Source: 70-18 sp041691815
Lineage (GTDB): Bacteria; Pseudomonadota; Alphaproteobacteria; Acetobacterales; Acetobacteraceae
Assembly: GCA_041691815.1 (NCBI GenBank)
Contig: JBEPTZ010000032.1
Coordinates: 1-37,416 of the forward strand
Direction of reading: 5' to 3'
Length of the DNA stretch: 37,416 nucleotides
Shown: in pieces, positions 15,458 to 27,800 of the stretch
How positions within the stretch are numbered: position 1 is the first letter of the stretch
Layout of the letters: each line of letters begins with the position of its first letter
Notes under the pieces: generated by a model
Database searches by the model: none
The model's input: only the letters and a program-made list of their open reading frames with translations
Told to the model about the DNA's origin: nothing
Made by a program: the position numbers and the translations under genes

Positions 15458-16657
15458 TTAGAATGCACTGAGCCCGGTCTGCGCCCGGCCGAGGATTAGC
15501 GCATGCACGTCGTGGGTGCCCTCGTAGGTGTTCACCGTCTCGAGGTTCATGACGTGGCGGATGACGTGGTATTCGTCGACGATGCCGTTGCCGCCGTGCA
15601 TGTCGCGGGCCATGCGGGCGATGTCGAGCGACTTGCCGCAGGAGTTGCGCTTGCACAGGCTGATCATCTCGGGCGCCGCGCGGCCCTCGTCCATCAGGCG
15701 GCCGAGGCGCAGCACGGCTTGCAGGGCCAGGGTGATCTCGGTCTGCATGTCGGCGAGTTTCTTCTGGATCAGCTGGGTGGCGGCGAGCGGACGTCCGAAC
15801 AGCTTGCGCTCCAGCGTGTAGTTGCGCGCGGCGTGCCAGCAGAATTCGGCGGCACCCAGGGCGCCCCAGGAGATGCCGTAGCGGGCGTTGTTGAGGCAGG
15901 AGAACGGGCCGCGCAGACCCTTCACTTTCGGCAGCATGTTGGCGGCCGGCACGGCGACGTCCTGCATCATGATCATGCCGGTGGCCGAGGCGCGCAGGCT
16001 GAACTTGCCTTCGATCTTCGGCGCGGTGAGGCCCGGCATGCCCTTTTCCAGGATGAAGCCGCGAATATCGCCGGCGTCGTCCTTGGCCCAGACGATGAAC
16101 ACATCGGCGATCGGGGCGTTGCTGATCCAGGTCTTGGAGCCGTTCAGCAGGTAGCCGCCATCGACGCTTTTTGCGCGGGTGCGCATCGAGCCGGGGTCGG
16201 AGCCGCCATCGGGCTCGGTCAGGCCGAAGCAGCCGACGAATTCGCCACTGCGCAGCTTGGGCAGGAAGCGGTCTTTCTGGTCCTCGGAGCCGAACGCGTA
16301 GATCGGGTACATCACCAGGCTGGACTGCACCGAGAAGGCGCTGCGGTAGCCGCTGTCGACGCGCTCGACCTCGCGGGAGATCAGGCCGTAGGCGACGTAG
16401 CCGATATCGGCGCAGCCGTGGCTGGCCAGGGTGGCGCCGAGGAAGCCCATCTCCCCGAACTCGTTCATGATCTCGCGATCGAACTTCTCGTGGCGGTTGG
16501 CCAGCAGGATGCGCGGGAACAGCTTCTCCTGGCAGTAGGCGTGCGCGGCGTCGCGGATGGCGCGCTCGTCCTCGGTCAACTGGTCTTCCAGCAGCAGCGC
16601 GTCATCCCACTTGAACGGGCCGAGTTTGCCTTTGCTGGAGGGAGCGGCGTCGTTCAT
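15458..16657 (-). CDS. gcdH: Glutaryl-CoA dehydrogenase
   Basis: This 399-residue FAD-dependent acyl-CoA dehydrogenase performs oxidative decarboxylation of glutaryl-CoA to crotonyl-CoA in lysine, tryptophan and aromatic catabolism. It passes electrons to ETF. The subgroup is shown by ERVDSGYRSAFSVQSSLVM, where Arg105 and Ser109 match the glutarate-carboxylate contacts Arg94 and Ser98 of the human enzyme. NTYEGTHDVHALILGR holds catalytic base Glu379. Other FAD-dehydrogenase blocks include CFGLTEPDGGSDPGSMRT and ARDMHGGNGI. The start has GGAG 8 nt upstream, inside the end of the helicase gene; only 2 bp separate the two genes. Repeat R4 follows the stop and probably ends the transcript. Confidence 0.95.
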   Translation of the reverse strand: MNDAAPSSKGKLGPFKWDDALLLEDQLTEDERAIRDAAHAYCQEKLFPRILLANRHEKFDREIMNEFGEMGFLGATLASHGCADIGYVAYGLISREVERVDSGYRSAFSVQSSLVMYPIYAFGSEDQKDRFLPKLRSGEFVGCFGLTEPDGGSDPGSMRTRAKSVDGGYLLNGSKTWISNAPIADVFIVWAKDDAGDIRGFILEKGMPGLTAPKIEGKFSLRASATGMIMMQDVAVPAANMLPKVKGLRGPFSCLNNARYGISWGALGAAEFCWHAARNYTLERKLFGRPLAATQLIQKKLADMQTEITLALQAVLRLGRLMDEGRAAPEMISLCKRNSCGKSLDIARMARDMHGGNGIVDEYHVIRHVMNLETVNTYEGTHDVHALILGRAQTGLSAF

Positions 16658-16659
16658 GG

Positions 16660-18513
<1,854 letters not shown>

Positions 18514-18766
18514 CGCATGATCCTCGGGCGGATATGCGTCATGATCCGAAGGCGCGGTGATGGTCTCGGGCAAAGGGCAGGTCTCTGTTAAGGTGGCAGC
18601 GTCTATCGAACGAGGACTCTGGGGCAAATTGTCTGTGCTTCCAACGTGGCGCCGATCGGGCATGCCACAGCAGACGCGCATTGCGCGCGAATCCATGCCG
18701 GGTATCTTCAAACAGCGGCGGAAAGTCAAGGTTCGCGTGCGTGATACGGCGGGATGGGGCGGATGG
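18514..18766. promoter_or_regulatory. Divergent intergenic region between the helicase and a hydrolase
   Basis: These 253 bp must hold promoters for the leftward helicase and the rightward hydrolase. Open frames extend into it from both sides, so either gene may begin further out. I see no strong -35/-10 pair, riboswitch or terminator. A long leader would be usual for DEAD-box helicase genes, which are often controlled at the 5' UTR. Confidence 0.4.
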
Positions 18767-19483
18767 ATGGTGCAGGACCTGCTGCTTTTGCCCGGCCTGC
18801 TGTGCGATGGCCGGCTGTGGCGTGATCAGGTCGCAGGGCTGGCCGGCGTGGCGCGCGTGGTGGTGGCCGACCTGACGCTGGATGACAGCGTGGATGCGAT
18901 GGCGCGGCGGGCGCTGGCGGCGATGCCGGGGCGGTTCGCGCTGTGCGGGCTGTCGATGGGCGGCTATGTGGCGATGGCGATGCTGCGGCTGGCGCCGGAG
19001 CGCGTGAGCCGGCTGTGCCTGATGGACACCTCGGCGGCGCCGGACAGCCCGGCGCAGGCCAGGCGGCGGCTTGGGCTGATGGCGCAGTTGCGCGATACCT
19101 CGCTGCATTTCCGCGGCGTGACGCCGCGGCTGCTGCCGAGCCTGCTGCATCCCGGCCGGCTGGGCGACGCGGTGCTGGCCGGCGAGGTGACGGCGATGGC
19201 CGAGCGGGTCGGGCGGGAGGCGTTTCTGCGGCAGCAGACCGCCATTCTGGCGCGACCGGACAGTCGGCCGGAGCTGCCGGCGATCAGCGTGCCGACCTTG
19301 GTGGCGGTTGGCAGCGGCGATCGATTGACGCCACCGGCCCAGGCGCGCGAGATCGCCGGGTTGATTGCCGGCGCGCGGCTGCAGGTGCTGCCGGGCTGCG
19401 GCCACCTGCCGCCGCTGGAAGCGCCGGCACTTGTGACCGCGCTGCTGCGCGGCTGGGTTGCGCCGGCGGCGGGTGAGGCATAA
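18767..19483 (+). CDS. Alpha/beta-fold hydrolase
   Basis: This hydrolase of about 238 residues begins MVQDLLLLPGLLCDGRLWRDQVAGL. A catalytic triad is visible: Ser63 in GLSMGG, Asp185 in VAVGSGDRLTPP and His213 in PGCGHLPPLEAP. LLPGLLCDGRLW is frequent in a poorly characterised proteobacterial subgroup near MhpC/BioH-like enzymes. ATG 18767 is chosen because the fold starts there. The frame continues upstream to 18557 without homology-like sequence, and the ribosome binding site is weak. The next gene, encoding a secreted VYPP protein, starts 32 bp later. Substrate is unknown. It is not closely similar to the YbfF-like enzyme at 12206. Confidence 0.85.
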   Translation: MVQDLLLLPGLLCDGRLWRDQVAGLAGVARVVVADLTLDDSVDAMARRALAAMPGRFALCGLSMGGYVAMAMLRLAPERVSRLCLMDTSAAPDSPAQARRRLGLMAQLRDTSLHFRGVTPRLLPSLLHPGRLGDAVLAGEVTAMAERVGREAFLRQQTAILARPDSRPELPAISVPTLVAVGSGDRLTPPAQAREIAGLIAGARLQVLPGCGHLPPLEAPALVTALLRGWVAPAAGEA

Positions 19484-19515
19484 CTCCGATGTACTCGTAG
19501 GTAAGGATATTGGCC

Positions 19516-19854
19516 ATGCGCATGACCAGGCTTCGCACCGCGGTTGTCTTGTTGCTGATTGGGCTGGGGATGCTGGCGGTGCCGGGGACGGCGCAGGCCT
19601 GGTGGCATCACGGGCCGCGCTGGTATGGCGGGGTGTATATCGCGCCGCCGGTGTATGTGCCGCCGCCGGTCTACGCGGCGCCGCCGGTCTATGCGCCGTA
19701 CTACGCGCCACCGGCGGAGTATGCCGGGCCGCCGCCGGTTGCCGGCAGTTGCTCGGCCGGGCCGTATGTGTGCCCGCTGGCATCGCCCACCAATGCCGGG
19801 CAGTCCTGCGCCTGCGACACACCGCAGGGGCGTATCTGGGGCCACACGCGCTGA
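19516..19854 (+). CDS. Secreted VYPP-repeat protein with a cysteine-rich C terminus
   Basis: This 112-residue protein has a Sec signal peptide of about 28 residues (MRMTRLRTAVVLLLIGLGML, cleavage near AQAWW). A short His/Trp segment follows, then an imperfect tandem array of Pro-Pro-Val-Tyr units (about 45-72), and a tail CSAGPYVCPL...CACDTPQGRIWG with four cysteines. The start is supported by AAGGA 8 nt before ATG 19516. I recall similar proteins (Tyr/Pro repeat plus a YVCPL-type tail) in Acetobacteraceae, where their role is unknown. A periplasmic or surface location is expected. A low-complexity hypothetical family is the honest label. Confidence 0.82.
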   Translation: MRMTRLRTAVVLLLIGLGMLAVPGTAQAWWHHGPRWYGGVYIAPPVYVPPPVYAAPPVYAPYYAPPAEYAGPPPVAGSCSAGPYVCPLASPTNAGQSCACDTPQGRIWGHTR

Positions 19855-19907
19855 GCCCGCCGTATGAAGCCGGCGCCGCGCCGGCCGAACCAGCCCCCGG
19901 CACGGCG

Positions 19908-21764
19908 ATGCCCCCGGCGGCTATGCCCTCCGCGGACCGGCCGGCGCTGATCGAGGATTACGCGCTGATCGGCGACTGCCGGACCGCCGCACTGGTCAGC
20001 CGGTCCGGCTCGATCGACTGGCTGTGCTGGCCGCGGTTCGACAGCCCCTCGGTGTTCGCCGCCCTGCTCGGCGCGCCGAAGGACGGGCGCTGGCTGATCG
20101 CGCCGGAGGACGGCACCGCCACCGTGCGTCGCGCCTATCGGCCGGGCACGCTGGTGCTGGAGACGGTGTTCAGCTGCGCCGAGGGCGAGGTGGCGTTGAT
20201 CGATTTCATGCTGCCGGGGCAGGCGAACTCCGCCGTGCTGCGGGTGGTGGAGGGGCGGCGCGGCCGGGTCGGCATGCAGATGGAACTGCTGATGCGCTTC
20301 GATTACGGCGCCGTGGTGCCCTGGGTGACGCGGCTGCATGACGGTTCGGGGCTGCGCGCGATCGCCGGGCCGGACATGGCGGTGCTGCGCACCACGGCGC
20401 CGATCCATGGCCGCGAGATGAGCACGGTGGCGCATTTCGCGGTGAGCGAGGGGCAGCAGATTAGCTTCACACTGCAGCACGGCCTCGGCTACGACGTGCC
20501 GCCGCCGGCGATTGACGTGCCGGCGGCGCTGGAGGCGACCGAGGCGTATTGGGCCGCCTGGACTGCCAATGGCAGCTATGACGGCCCACATGCCGACATC
20601 GTGCATCGCTCGCTGATCACCCTGAAGGCGATGACCTTCGCGCCCAGCGGCGGCATCGTCGCGGCGCCGACCACCTCGCTGCCGGAGCAGCTGGGCGGGC
20701 CGCGCAACTGGGATTATCGCTATTGCTGGCTGCGCGACGCCGCACTCGCGCTGATGGCGTTCATGCGCGCCGGGCATTACGAGGAATCGCGGTCGTGGCG
20801 CGATTGGCTGCATCGCGCGGTGGCCGGCCGGGCGTCCGATGTGCGGATCATGTACGGCCTGGCCGGTGAGCGGCGACTGCCGGAATGGGAGGTCGAGGCG
20901 CTGGCCGGCTACGAAGGGTCGAAGCCGGTGCGGATCGGCAATGCGGCCTCCGACCAGGTGCAGCTGGACGTCTATGGCGAGGTGATGGAGGCGCTGTATT
21001 TCGCCCGGCTCGACGGGCTGGCGGCGGCGCAGGGCAGCTGGGCGCTGCAGACCAACCTGATTGAGCACCTGGAGACGATCTGGGAGCAGCCGGACGAGGG
21101 CATCTGGGAGATGCGCAGCGGCCGGCAGCATTTCACCTTCTCCAAGGTGATGGCCTGGCGGGCGATGGACTGCGCCATCCGCAGCGCCGAGGAATTCGGC
21201 ATGAAGGCGCCGCTGGAGCGCTGGCGGCAGGTGCGGGCGCGAATTCATGCGCTGGTCTGCGCGCAGGGCTTCAACAAACAGCGCAACAGCTTCGTGCAGG
21301 CATTCGGCTCCGAGCATGTCGATGCCAGCCTGCTGATGCTGCCGCTGGTCAATTTCCTGCCGGCCGACGATCCGCGCATGGGCGGCACGGTGGCGGCGAT
21401 CGAGCACGACCTGCTGCGCGGCGGCTTCGTGCTGCGCTACGACAGCCACACCGCGACCGACGGGCTGCCGCCGGGCGAGGGCGCATTCCTGCCATGCAGC
21501 TTCTGGCTGGCCGACAACTACGCGCTGCAGGGCCGGATGGCCGAGGCGCGGGCGCTGTTCGACCGGCTGGTGGCGCTGTGCAACGATGTCGGGCTGCTGG
21601 CCGAGGAATACGACGCCGCGGACAAGCGGATGCTCGGCAACTTCCCGCAGGCCTTCACCCATACCGCGCTGATCTCCACCGCGCTGCTGCTGCACGAGCA
21701 GGCGAAGAACGAGGCCAAGGGAGCGGCGGACGTGCAGAAACAGGCGGCGGTGAAGCCGCACTGA
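19908..21764 (+). CDS. Glycoside hydrolase family 15 protein (glucoamylase/trehalase type)
   Basis: This protein of about 618 residues has the GH15 layout. An N-terminal beta-sandwich (IEDYALIGDCRTAALVSRSGSIDWLCWPRFDSPSVFAALLG, about 15-55, through about 240) precedes an (alpha/alpha)6 barrel. Barrel signatures are LGGPRNWDYRYCWLRDA (262-278), PDEGIWEMR (396-403, with the general acid Glu candidate) and LLAEEYDAADKRMLGNFPQAFTH (563-585, general base Glu). No signal peptide is visible, so it is probably cytoplasmic and acts on trehalose or alpha-glucans. ATG 19908 and ATG 19923 are both possible starts and neither has a clear ribosome binding site. No trehalose or glycogen gene lies nearby. 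The RND operon converges on it, 7 bp away. Confidence 0.9.
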   Translation: MPPAAMPSADRPALIEDYALIGDCRTAALVSRSGSIDWLCWPRFDSPSVFAALLGAPKDGRWLIAPEDGTATVRRAYRPGTLVLETVFSCAEGEVALIDFMLPGQANSAVLRVVEGRRGRVGMQMELLMRFDYGAVVPWVTRLHDGSGLRAIAGPDMAVLRTTAPIHGREMSTVAHFAVSEGQQISFTLQHGLGYDVPPPAIDVPAALEATEAYWAAWTANGSYDGPHADIVHRSLITLKAMTFAPSGGIVAAPTTSLPEQLGGPRNWDYRYCWLRDAALALMAFMRAGHYEESRSWRDWLHRAVAGRASDVRIMYGLAGERRLPEWEVEALAGYEGSKPVRIGNAASDQVQLDVYGEVMEALYFARLDGLAAAQGSWALQTNLIEHLETIWEQPDEGIWEMRSGRQHFTFSKVMAWRAMDCAIRSAEEFGMKAPLERWRQVRARIHALVCAQGFNKQRNSFVQAFGSEHVDASLLMLPLVNFLPADDPRMGGTVAAIEHDLLRGGFVLRYDSHTATDGLPPGEGAFLPCSFWLADNYALQGRMAEARALFDRLVALCNDVGLLAEEYDAADKRMLGNFPQAFTHTALISTALLLHEQAKNEAKGAADVQKQAAVKPH

Positions 21765-21771
21765 GACGCCG

Positions 21772-24700
21772 CTACTCCGCCGGCGCCACCACATGGCGCG
21801 GCCGGCGGCGACGTTGCAGCGCCAGGTAGACGATCGGCGTGGTGTACAGCGTCAGCGTCTGCGACACGATCAGCCCGCCGACAATCGCCACCCCCAGCGG
21901 CCGGCGCAACTCCGCCCCGGTGCCGAACGCCAGCGCCAGCGGCAGCGCCCCGAGCAGGGCGGCCAGCGTGGTCATCATGATCGGCCGGAAGCGGGCCAGG
22001 CAGGCGGCGTGGATCGCCTCGAGCGGCGTGCGGCCATGTCGGCGTTCCTCCTCCAGCGCGAAATCCACCAGCATGATGGCGTTCTTCTTGACGATGCCCA
22101 TCAGCAGCAGGATGCCGATCACCGCCATGATCGACAGCTCGTAGCCGGTCACCAGCAGCGCCAGCAGCGCGCCGAGCCCGGCCGAGGGCAGGGTGGAGAT
22201 GATGGTGATCGGCTGTGTCAGGCTTTCGTACAGCACCCCCAGCACGATGTAGATGGTCAGAAACGCCGCCAGGATCAGCAGCGGCTGCGAGGCCAGGCTT
22301 TGTTGCAGCCAGCGTGCATTGCCGGCCGGCGCGGTGCGCACCGTCTCGGGCATGTGCAGATCGGCCGCCGCCTGGGCCACGGCGTTCAGCGCGGTCTCCT
22401 CGGCGACGCCGTCGGCAACGTTGTAGCTGATGGTCGCCGCCGGAATCTGCCCCTGGTGACGCACCGCCAGCGGCGCGGTGCCGGAGACTGTCCGGGTGAC
22501 GCTGCCGAGCGGCACCTGGGTGCCATTGGCGGCGCCGACGAAAATGCGCGACAGCGCGGTGGGGTCGGTCTGCAACGCCGGATTGGCCTCCAGCACCACC
22601 TTGTACTGGTTGCGCTCGGCATAGATGGTGGAAATCTGCCGCTGCGCGAAGGCGTTGTTCAGCGCATTGTCGATCGCCGTAACCGACACGCCGAGCCGGG
22701 CGGCGGCGTCGCGGTCGATCACCAGCCTGGCCTCCGGGCCGGTGCGATCCTGGTCGCTGTTGACCTCGATCACCTCGTCCACGCCGCGCAGCTTGTCCTC
22801 GAGCCGCTGCGACCAGGTGCGCAGCGTCGCCAGGTCCTCGCTGAGCAGCACATATTGGTTGCCGCTGCCCGAGCGGCCGCCGCCGCGCAGGTCCTGCGCC
22901 GAATACAGCACGGTGCGCACGCCGCCCACCTGGGCCAGTTGCGGCCGCAGCCGGGCAATGACCTGGTTGGCGCTGGCGCCGCGCTCGCCGAGCGGCTTCA
23001 GCGCCACCGTCAGCCGGCCGCGATTGAGCGAGGAGAAGCCGCTGGTGACGCCGATGGTGGAGCCGACACCGGCGATCGCCGGGTCTTTCAGCAGGATGTC
23101 GACCACCGCGCGCTGGCGGATCGCCATGGCGGCGAACGAGGTGTTGGGGTCGGCCAGCGTGGCGCCCTGGATCAGCCCGGTATCCTGCTGCGGCAGAAAC
23201 CCCTTGGGGATCACGGTGTAGAGCCAGACGGTCAGCACCACGGTGCCGATCGTCACCAGCAGCATGAACACGCGAAACCGCAGCGCCACCGCTAGGCTGC
23301 GGCCGTAGAAGCGCTGCGAGGCGGCGAAACCGCGCTCCACCACGCGGTCGACCCGCCCCCACCAGCCGGAGGGCGGCGCCATCGCGTCGGCCCGCATGAA
23401 CCGGCCGCAGACCATCGGCGTGAGCGTGAGCGACACCGCCGCCGAGATGCCGATCGCCAGGGTCAGCGTGACCGCGAATTCGTTGAACAGCCGCCCCAGC
23501 ACGCCGCCCATGAACAGCACCGGGATGAACACCGCGACCAGCGACAGGCTGATCGACATCACCGTGAAGCCGATCTGCCGGGCGCCGTCGAACGCCGCCT
23601 GCAACGGTGGCTTGCCCATCTCCATATGCCGCACGATGTTCTCGATCATCACGATCGCGTCGTCGACCACGAAGCCGACGCAGATGGTCAGCGCCATCAG
23701 CGAGAAATTATCGAGAGAATAGCCGCACAGCCACATCGCCCCCACCGTGCCGGCCAAGGACAGCGGCACCGTGGCCCCGGCGGCGATGGTCGGCACCGCC
23801 CGGCGCATGAACAGCAGCACCACCAGCAGCACCAGCACGATGCTGATCGCCAGGGTGATCTGCACGTCGTCGACACTGGCGCGGATGGTCTTGGTGCGGT
23901 CCACCAGCACCGTCATCTTCACGTCCGGCGGCATCCAGGATTGCAGCAGCGGCAGGATGTCGCGCACCTTGTCCACCGTATCGATCACGTTGGCGTCGAA
24001 GGTCTTGCTGACCTCCAGCAGGATCGCCGGCTTGCTGTCGAGCCAGGCGGCGAGCCGGCTGTTGGCCACCCCGTTGACCACCGTCGCCACGTCGGACAGC
24101 CGCACCACCGAGCCATCGGCGGCCTTCAGCACCAGCGCGCCGTATTGCGAGGCGTCGTCCATCTGGCCGTTCAGCGCGATGCTCTCCGCCCGCTGCGGCC
24201 CGTCGAAGCCGCCCGTCGCGCCCATCACGTTGGCGGTGCGGATGGCAGTGAACACGTTCTGTGCCGAGAGCCCGGCGGCGGCCAGGGCGGCGGGGTTGAG
24301 CTGCACCCGCACCGCCGGCTTCTCCGCGCCGCTCACCGTCACCTGCGCCACGCCATCCACCTGCGACAGCCGCTGCGCCAGGATGCTGTCGGCAACATCG
24401 TAGACCTGACCCATCGACAGCGTGTCCGAGGTCAGCGCCAGGGTCATGATCGGTGCTGCGGCCGGGTTGAATTTGCGGAAATACGGCCGGCTCGGCAGGT
24501 CGGAAGGCAGGTCGGCGGTGGCGGCGTTGATCGCCGCCTGCACATCCTTGGCGGCACCGTCGATCTGCCGGCTGATATCGAACTGCACGATGATGCTGGT
24601 GGAGCCGACCGAGGACACCGAAGTGATTTCCGACACCCCGGCGATCTCGCCCAGCCGCCGTTCGAGGGGGGCGGCGATCGAGTTCGCCATGGTCTCCGGG

Positions 24701-24864
24701 TCGGCGCCGGGGCGGCTGGCGAACACCACGATGGTCGGGATGTCGACACTGGGCAGCGGCGCCACCGGCAGGAAGCCATAGGCGACGCTACCGGCCAGCA
24801 TGATGCCGATCGCCAGCAGGATGGTGGCCACGGGCCGGCGGATGAAGATCGCCGAGAACCCCAT
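21772..24864 (-). CDS. mdtC: RND multidrug efflux permease, MdtC-like
   Basis: This 1030-residue inner-membrane RND permease is full length for the HAE1 family. It has twelve transmembrane helices, with two large periplasmic loops after TM1 and TM7. The proton relay is intact: Asp401-Asp402 in FVVDDAIVM (TM4) and the TM10 lysine in GIVKKNAIMLVDFA. The N terminus FIRRPVATILLAIGIMLAG is typical. MdtB and MdtC form mixed trimers in E. coli, and the tandem arrangement here implies the same. The start is 4 bp after the upstream pump stop, so coupling is likely. This is the last gene of the operon; it ends close to the convergent GH15 gene. The drug range is unknown. Confidence 0.93.
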   Translation of the reverse strand: MGFSAIFIRRPVATILLAIGIMLAGSVAYGFLPVAPLPSVDIPTIVVFASRPGADPETMANSIAAPLERRLGEIAGVSEITSVSSVGSTSIIVQFDISRQIDGAAKDVQAAINAATADLPSDLPSRPYFRKFNPAAAPIMTLALTSDTLSMGQVYDVADSILAQRLSQVDGVAQVTVSGAEKPAVRVQLNPAALAAAGLSAQNVFTAIRTANVMGATGGFDGPQRAESIALNGQMDDASQYGALVLKAADGSVVRLSDVATVVNGVANSRLAAWLDSKPAILLEVSKTFDANVIDTVDKVRDILPLLQSWMPPDVKMTVLVDRTKTIRASVDDVQITLAISIVLVLLVVLLFMRRAVPTIAAGATVPLSLAGTVGAMWLCGYSLDNFSLMALTICVGFVVDDAIVMIENIVRHMEMGKPPLQAAFDGARQIGFTVMSISLSLVAVFIPVLFMGGVLGRLFNEFAVTLTLAIGISAAVSLTLTPMVCGRFMRADAMAPPSGWWGRVDRVVERGFAASQRFYGRSLAVALRFRVFMLLVTIGTVVLTVWLYTVIPKGFLPQQDTGLIQGATLADPNTSFAAMAIRQRAVVDILLKDPAIAGVGSTIGVTSGFSSLNRGRLTVALKPLGERGASANQVIARLRPQLAQVGGVRTVLYSAQDLRGGGRSGSGNQYVLLSEDLATLRTWSQRLEDKLRGVDEVIEVNSDQDRTGPEARLVIDRDAAARLGVSVTAIDNALNNAFAQRQISTIYAERNQYKVVLEANPALQTDPTALSRIFVGAANGTQVPLGSVTRTVSGTAPLAVRHQGQIPAATISYNVADGVAEETALNAVAQAAADLHMPETVRTAPAGNARWLQQSLASQPLLILAAFLTIYIVLGVLYESLTQPITIISTLPSAGLGALLALLVTGYELSIMAVIGILLLMGIVKKNAIMLVDFALEEERRHGRTPLEAIHAACLARFRPIMMTTLAALLGALPLALAFGTGAELRRPLGVAIVGGLIVSQTLTLYTTPIVYLALQRRRRPRHVVAPAE

Positions 24865-24868
24865 GACG

Positions 24869-27800
24869 CTACTCCGCTGCCAGCGGGGGAGGTGCCAGCG
24901 GCGCCGGCGCCCGGCCCAGCCGCAGCCGCTCCAGCGCCAGGTAGATCGCCGGCGTGGTGTAGAGCGTCAGCAACTGGCTGAGCAGCAGCCCGCCGACGAT
25001 GGTGACGCCGAGCGGGAAGCGCAGCTCGGAGCCGGTGCCGTTCTCGATCACCAGCGGCAGCGCCCCGAGCAGGGCGGACATGGTGGTCATCATGATCGGC
25101 CGGAACCGCAACAGGCAGGCCTCCTCGATCGCCGCTTCCGGGCTGAGGCCGCGGCTTCGCTCGGCGTCAATCGCGAAGTCGATCATCATGATCGCATTCT
25201 TCTTGACGATGCCCATCAGCAGCACGATGCCGACCAGCGCCACCAGCGACAGGTCGGCGCCGACCGCCATCAGCGCCAGCAGCGCGCCGATGCCGGCCGA
25301 GGGCAATGTGGACAGGATGGTCAGCGGGTGGATGGTGCTCTCGTACAGCACGCCGAGCACGATGTAGATCACCACCACGGCGGCCAGGATCAGCCACGGC
25401 TCGGCGGCCAGCGATTTCTGGAACTCGGCGGCATCGCCGGAATAGCTGCCGGAGATGGTCGCAGGCAGGCCGATATCGCGCTCCGCCTGCGCCACCGCCG
25501 TCACTGCCTGGCCGAGCGAGGCGCCATCGGCGAGGTTGAAGCTGATGGTGGCGGCGGGGAATTGCGATTCGTGGGTGATCACCAGCGGCGCCGTGGTGCG
25601 GATGATGGTGGCGAACGCCGAGAGCGGCACCTGCGCGCCGCCGCTGCCGCTGACGTGCAGTTGCGACAGCGATTGCGGGTTGGCCTGCCAGCCCGGCACC
25701 GCCTCCAGCACCACGCGATACTGGTTGGCCTGGGCGAAGATGGTGGAGATCTGCCGCTGGCCGAAACTGTCGTACAGCGCGTCCTGCACCGCCTGCATCG
25801 ACACCCCGAGCCGCATCGCCGCGTCGCGGTCCACCTGCACGATGCTGCGCAAGCCGCCATCCTGCTGGTCGGTGGCGACATCGGCGAACAGCGGCAGCGC
25901 TTTCAGCCGCGCCAGCAGCTTCGGCGCCCATTCCTCCAGCTCCACCGGGTCGGTATCGACCAGGGTGTACTGGAACTGGGTGCGGCTGATGCGGGTGCCG
26001 ATCTGGATGTCCTGCACCGGCTGCATGAACACCGACAGCCCCGGCAGATGCGCCAGCGCCGCCTGCAGCCGGTCGGCGATCCGTTGCGCCGAGTCGCTGC
26101 GCTGATCGCGCGGCTTCAGCGCGATGGTCAGCCGCCCGGCATTCGGCGTGGCATTGATCTCGCCGACGCCGACGAACGAGACCACGCCGACCACGTCCGC
26201 ATCGCGCCGCACGATCACTGCGGCCTGGTTCTGCAACGCGCCCATCTGGCGGGTGGAGATGCCCTGGGCGCCCTCGGTGACGGCGATGATCACCCCGGTA
26301 TCCTGCTGCGGCAGGAAGCCCTTCGGCACCACCACGTAGAGCAGCCCGGTGCCGACCAGGGTGAGGGCGGCCACCACCAGCACGGTGCGCTCGTGGCGCA
26401 GCGACCACGACAGGCTGTGGCGGTAGCCGGCCAGCGTGGCATCGAACCCGCGCTCGAACAGCCGGGCGATGCGGCCGGGATGCTCGTCGGCGGCCGGGCG
26501 CAGCAGCCGGCCGCACATCATCGGCGTCAGAGTCAGCGACACCACCGCCGAGACCACCACCGAGACCGCCAGCACCACCGCGAATTCGTTGAACAGCCGC
26601 CCGACCACCCCGGTCATGAACAGCAGCGGGATGAACACCGCGACCAGCGAGACGGTCAGCGAGACGATGGTGAAGCCGATCTGCGCCGCACCCTTGTAGG
26701 CGGCCTCCAGCGGGTCATAGCCCTGCTCGATATAGCGGACGACGTTCTCGATCATCACGATGGCGTCGTCGACCACGAAGCCGGTGGCCACCACCAGCGC
26801 CATCAGCGACAGATTATCCAGGCTGTAGCCGCACAGCGACATGATGCCGAAGGTGCCGATCAGCGACAGCGGCAGCGCCACCGCCGGGATGATGGTCGCC
26901 CGCCAGCTGCGCAGGAACAGGAAGATCACGCCGACCACCAGGGCGATCGCCAGCAGCAGGGTGAGTTGCACGTCGTTGACGCTGGCGCGGATGGTCTCGG
27001 TGCGGTCGGTTACCACGCTCATGGTGATTGCGGCGGGTATTGCCTTGCGTAGCCCCGGCAAGGCGTCGCGGATAGCGGCCACCGTTTGCACGATGTTGGC
27101 GCCGGGCTGGCGCTGGATGTCGATCACCACCGCCGGGTTCAGCTTGCTGTCCGGTCCGAGATACCAGGCGCCGGCATGGGTGTTCTCCATGCCGCCGACC
27201 ACCCGCCCGACATTAGAGAGCCGCACCGGGGCGCCGTTGCGCCAGGCGATGACGATATGGTTGTAGTCGTCCGGCGACACGATCTGGTCGTTGGCGCCGA
27301 GTGCTATCGCCTGACGCGGCCCGTCGAAGCCGCCCTTGGCGCCGTTGGCGTTGGCGGCGGCCACCGCGGCGCGCACGTCCTCCATGCCCAGCCCGTAGCT
27401 GGCCAGCCGGGCCGGGTCGACCTGCACCCGCACCGCCGGGCGCATGCGGCCCTGCACGCTCACTTTGCCGACGCCGGCGATCTGGCTGAATTTCGGTTGC
27501 AGCAGGGTGTCGGCGGCATCGCTCACCCGGTCCAGGGTGATGGCGTCCGAGGTCAGCGCCAGAGTCATGATCGGGGTGTCGGCCGGGTTCACCTTGGAAT
27601 ACACCGGCGGATACGGCAGGCCGGAGGGCAGCGTGCCGGCGGCGGCATTGATCGCCGCCTGCACGTCCTGCGCCGCGCTGTCGATATTGCGCGCCAGCGA
27701 GAATTGCAGGGTGATCTGGCTGGTGCTGTCCGAACTGCTCGAGGTCATCGTGGTCAGGCCCTGGATCTGGCCGAACTGCCGCTCCAGCGAGGCGGTGATC

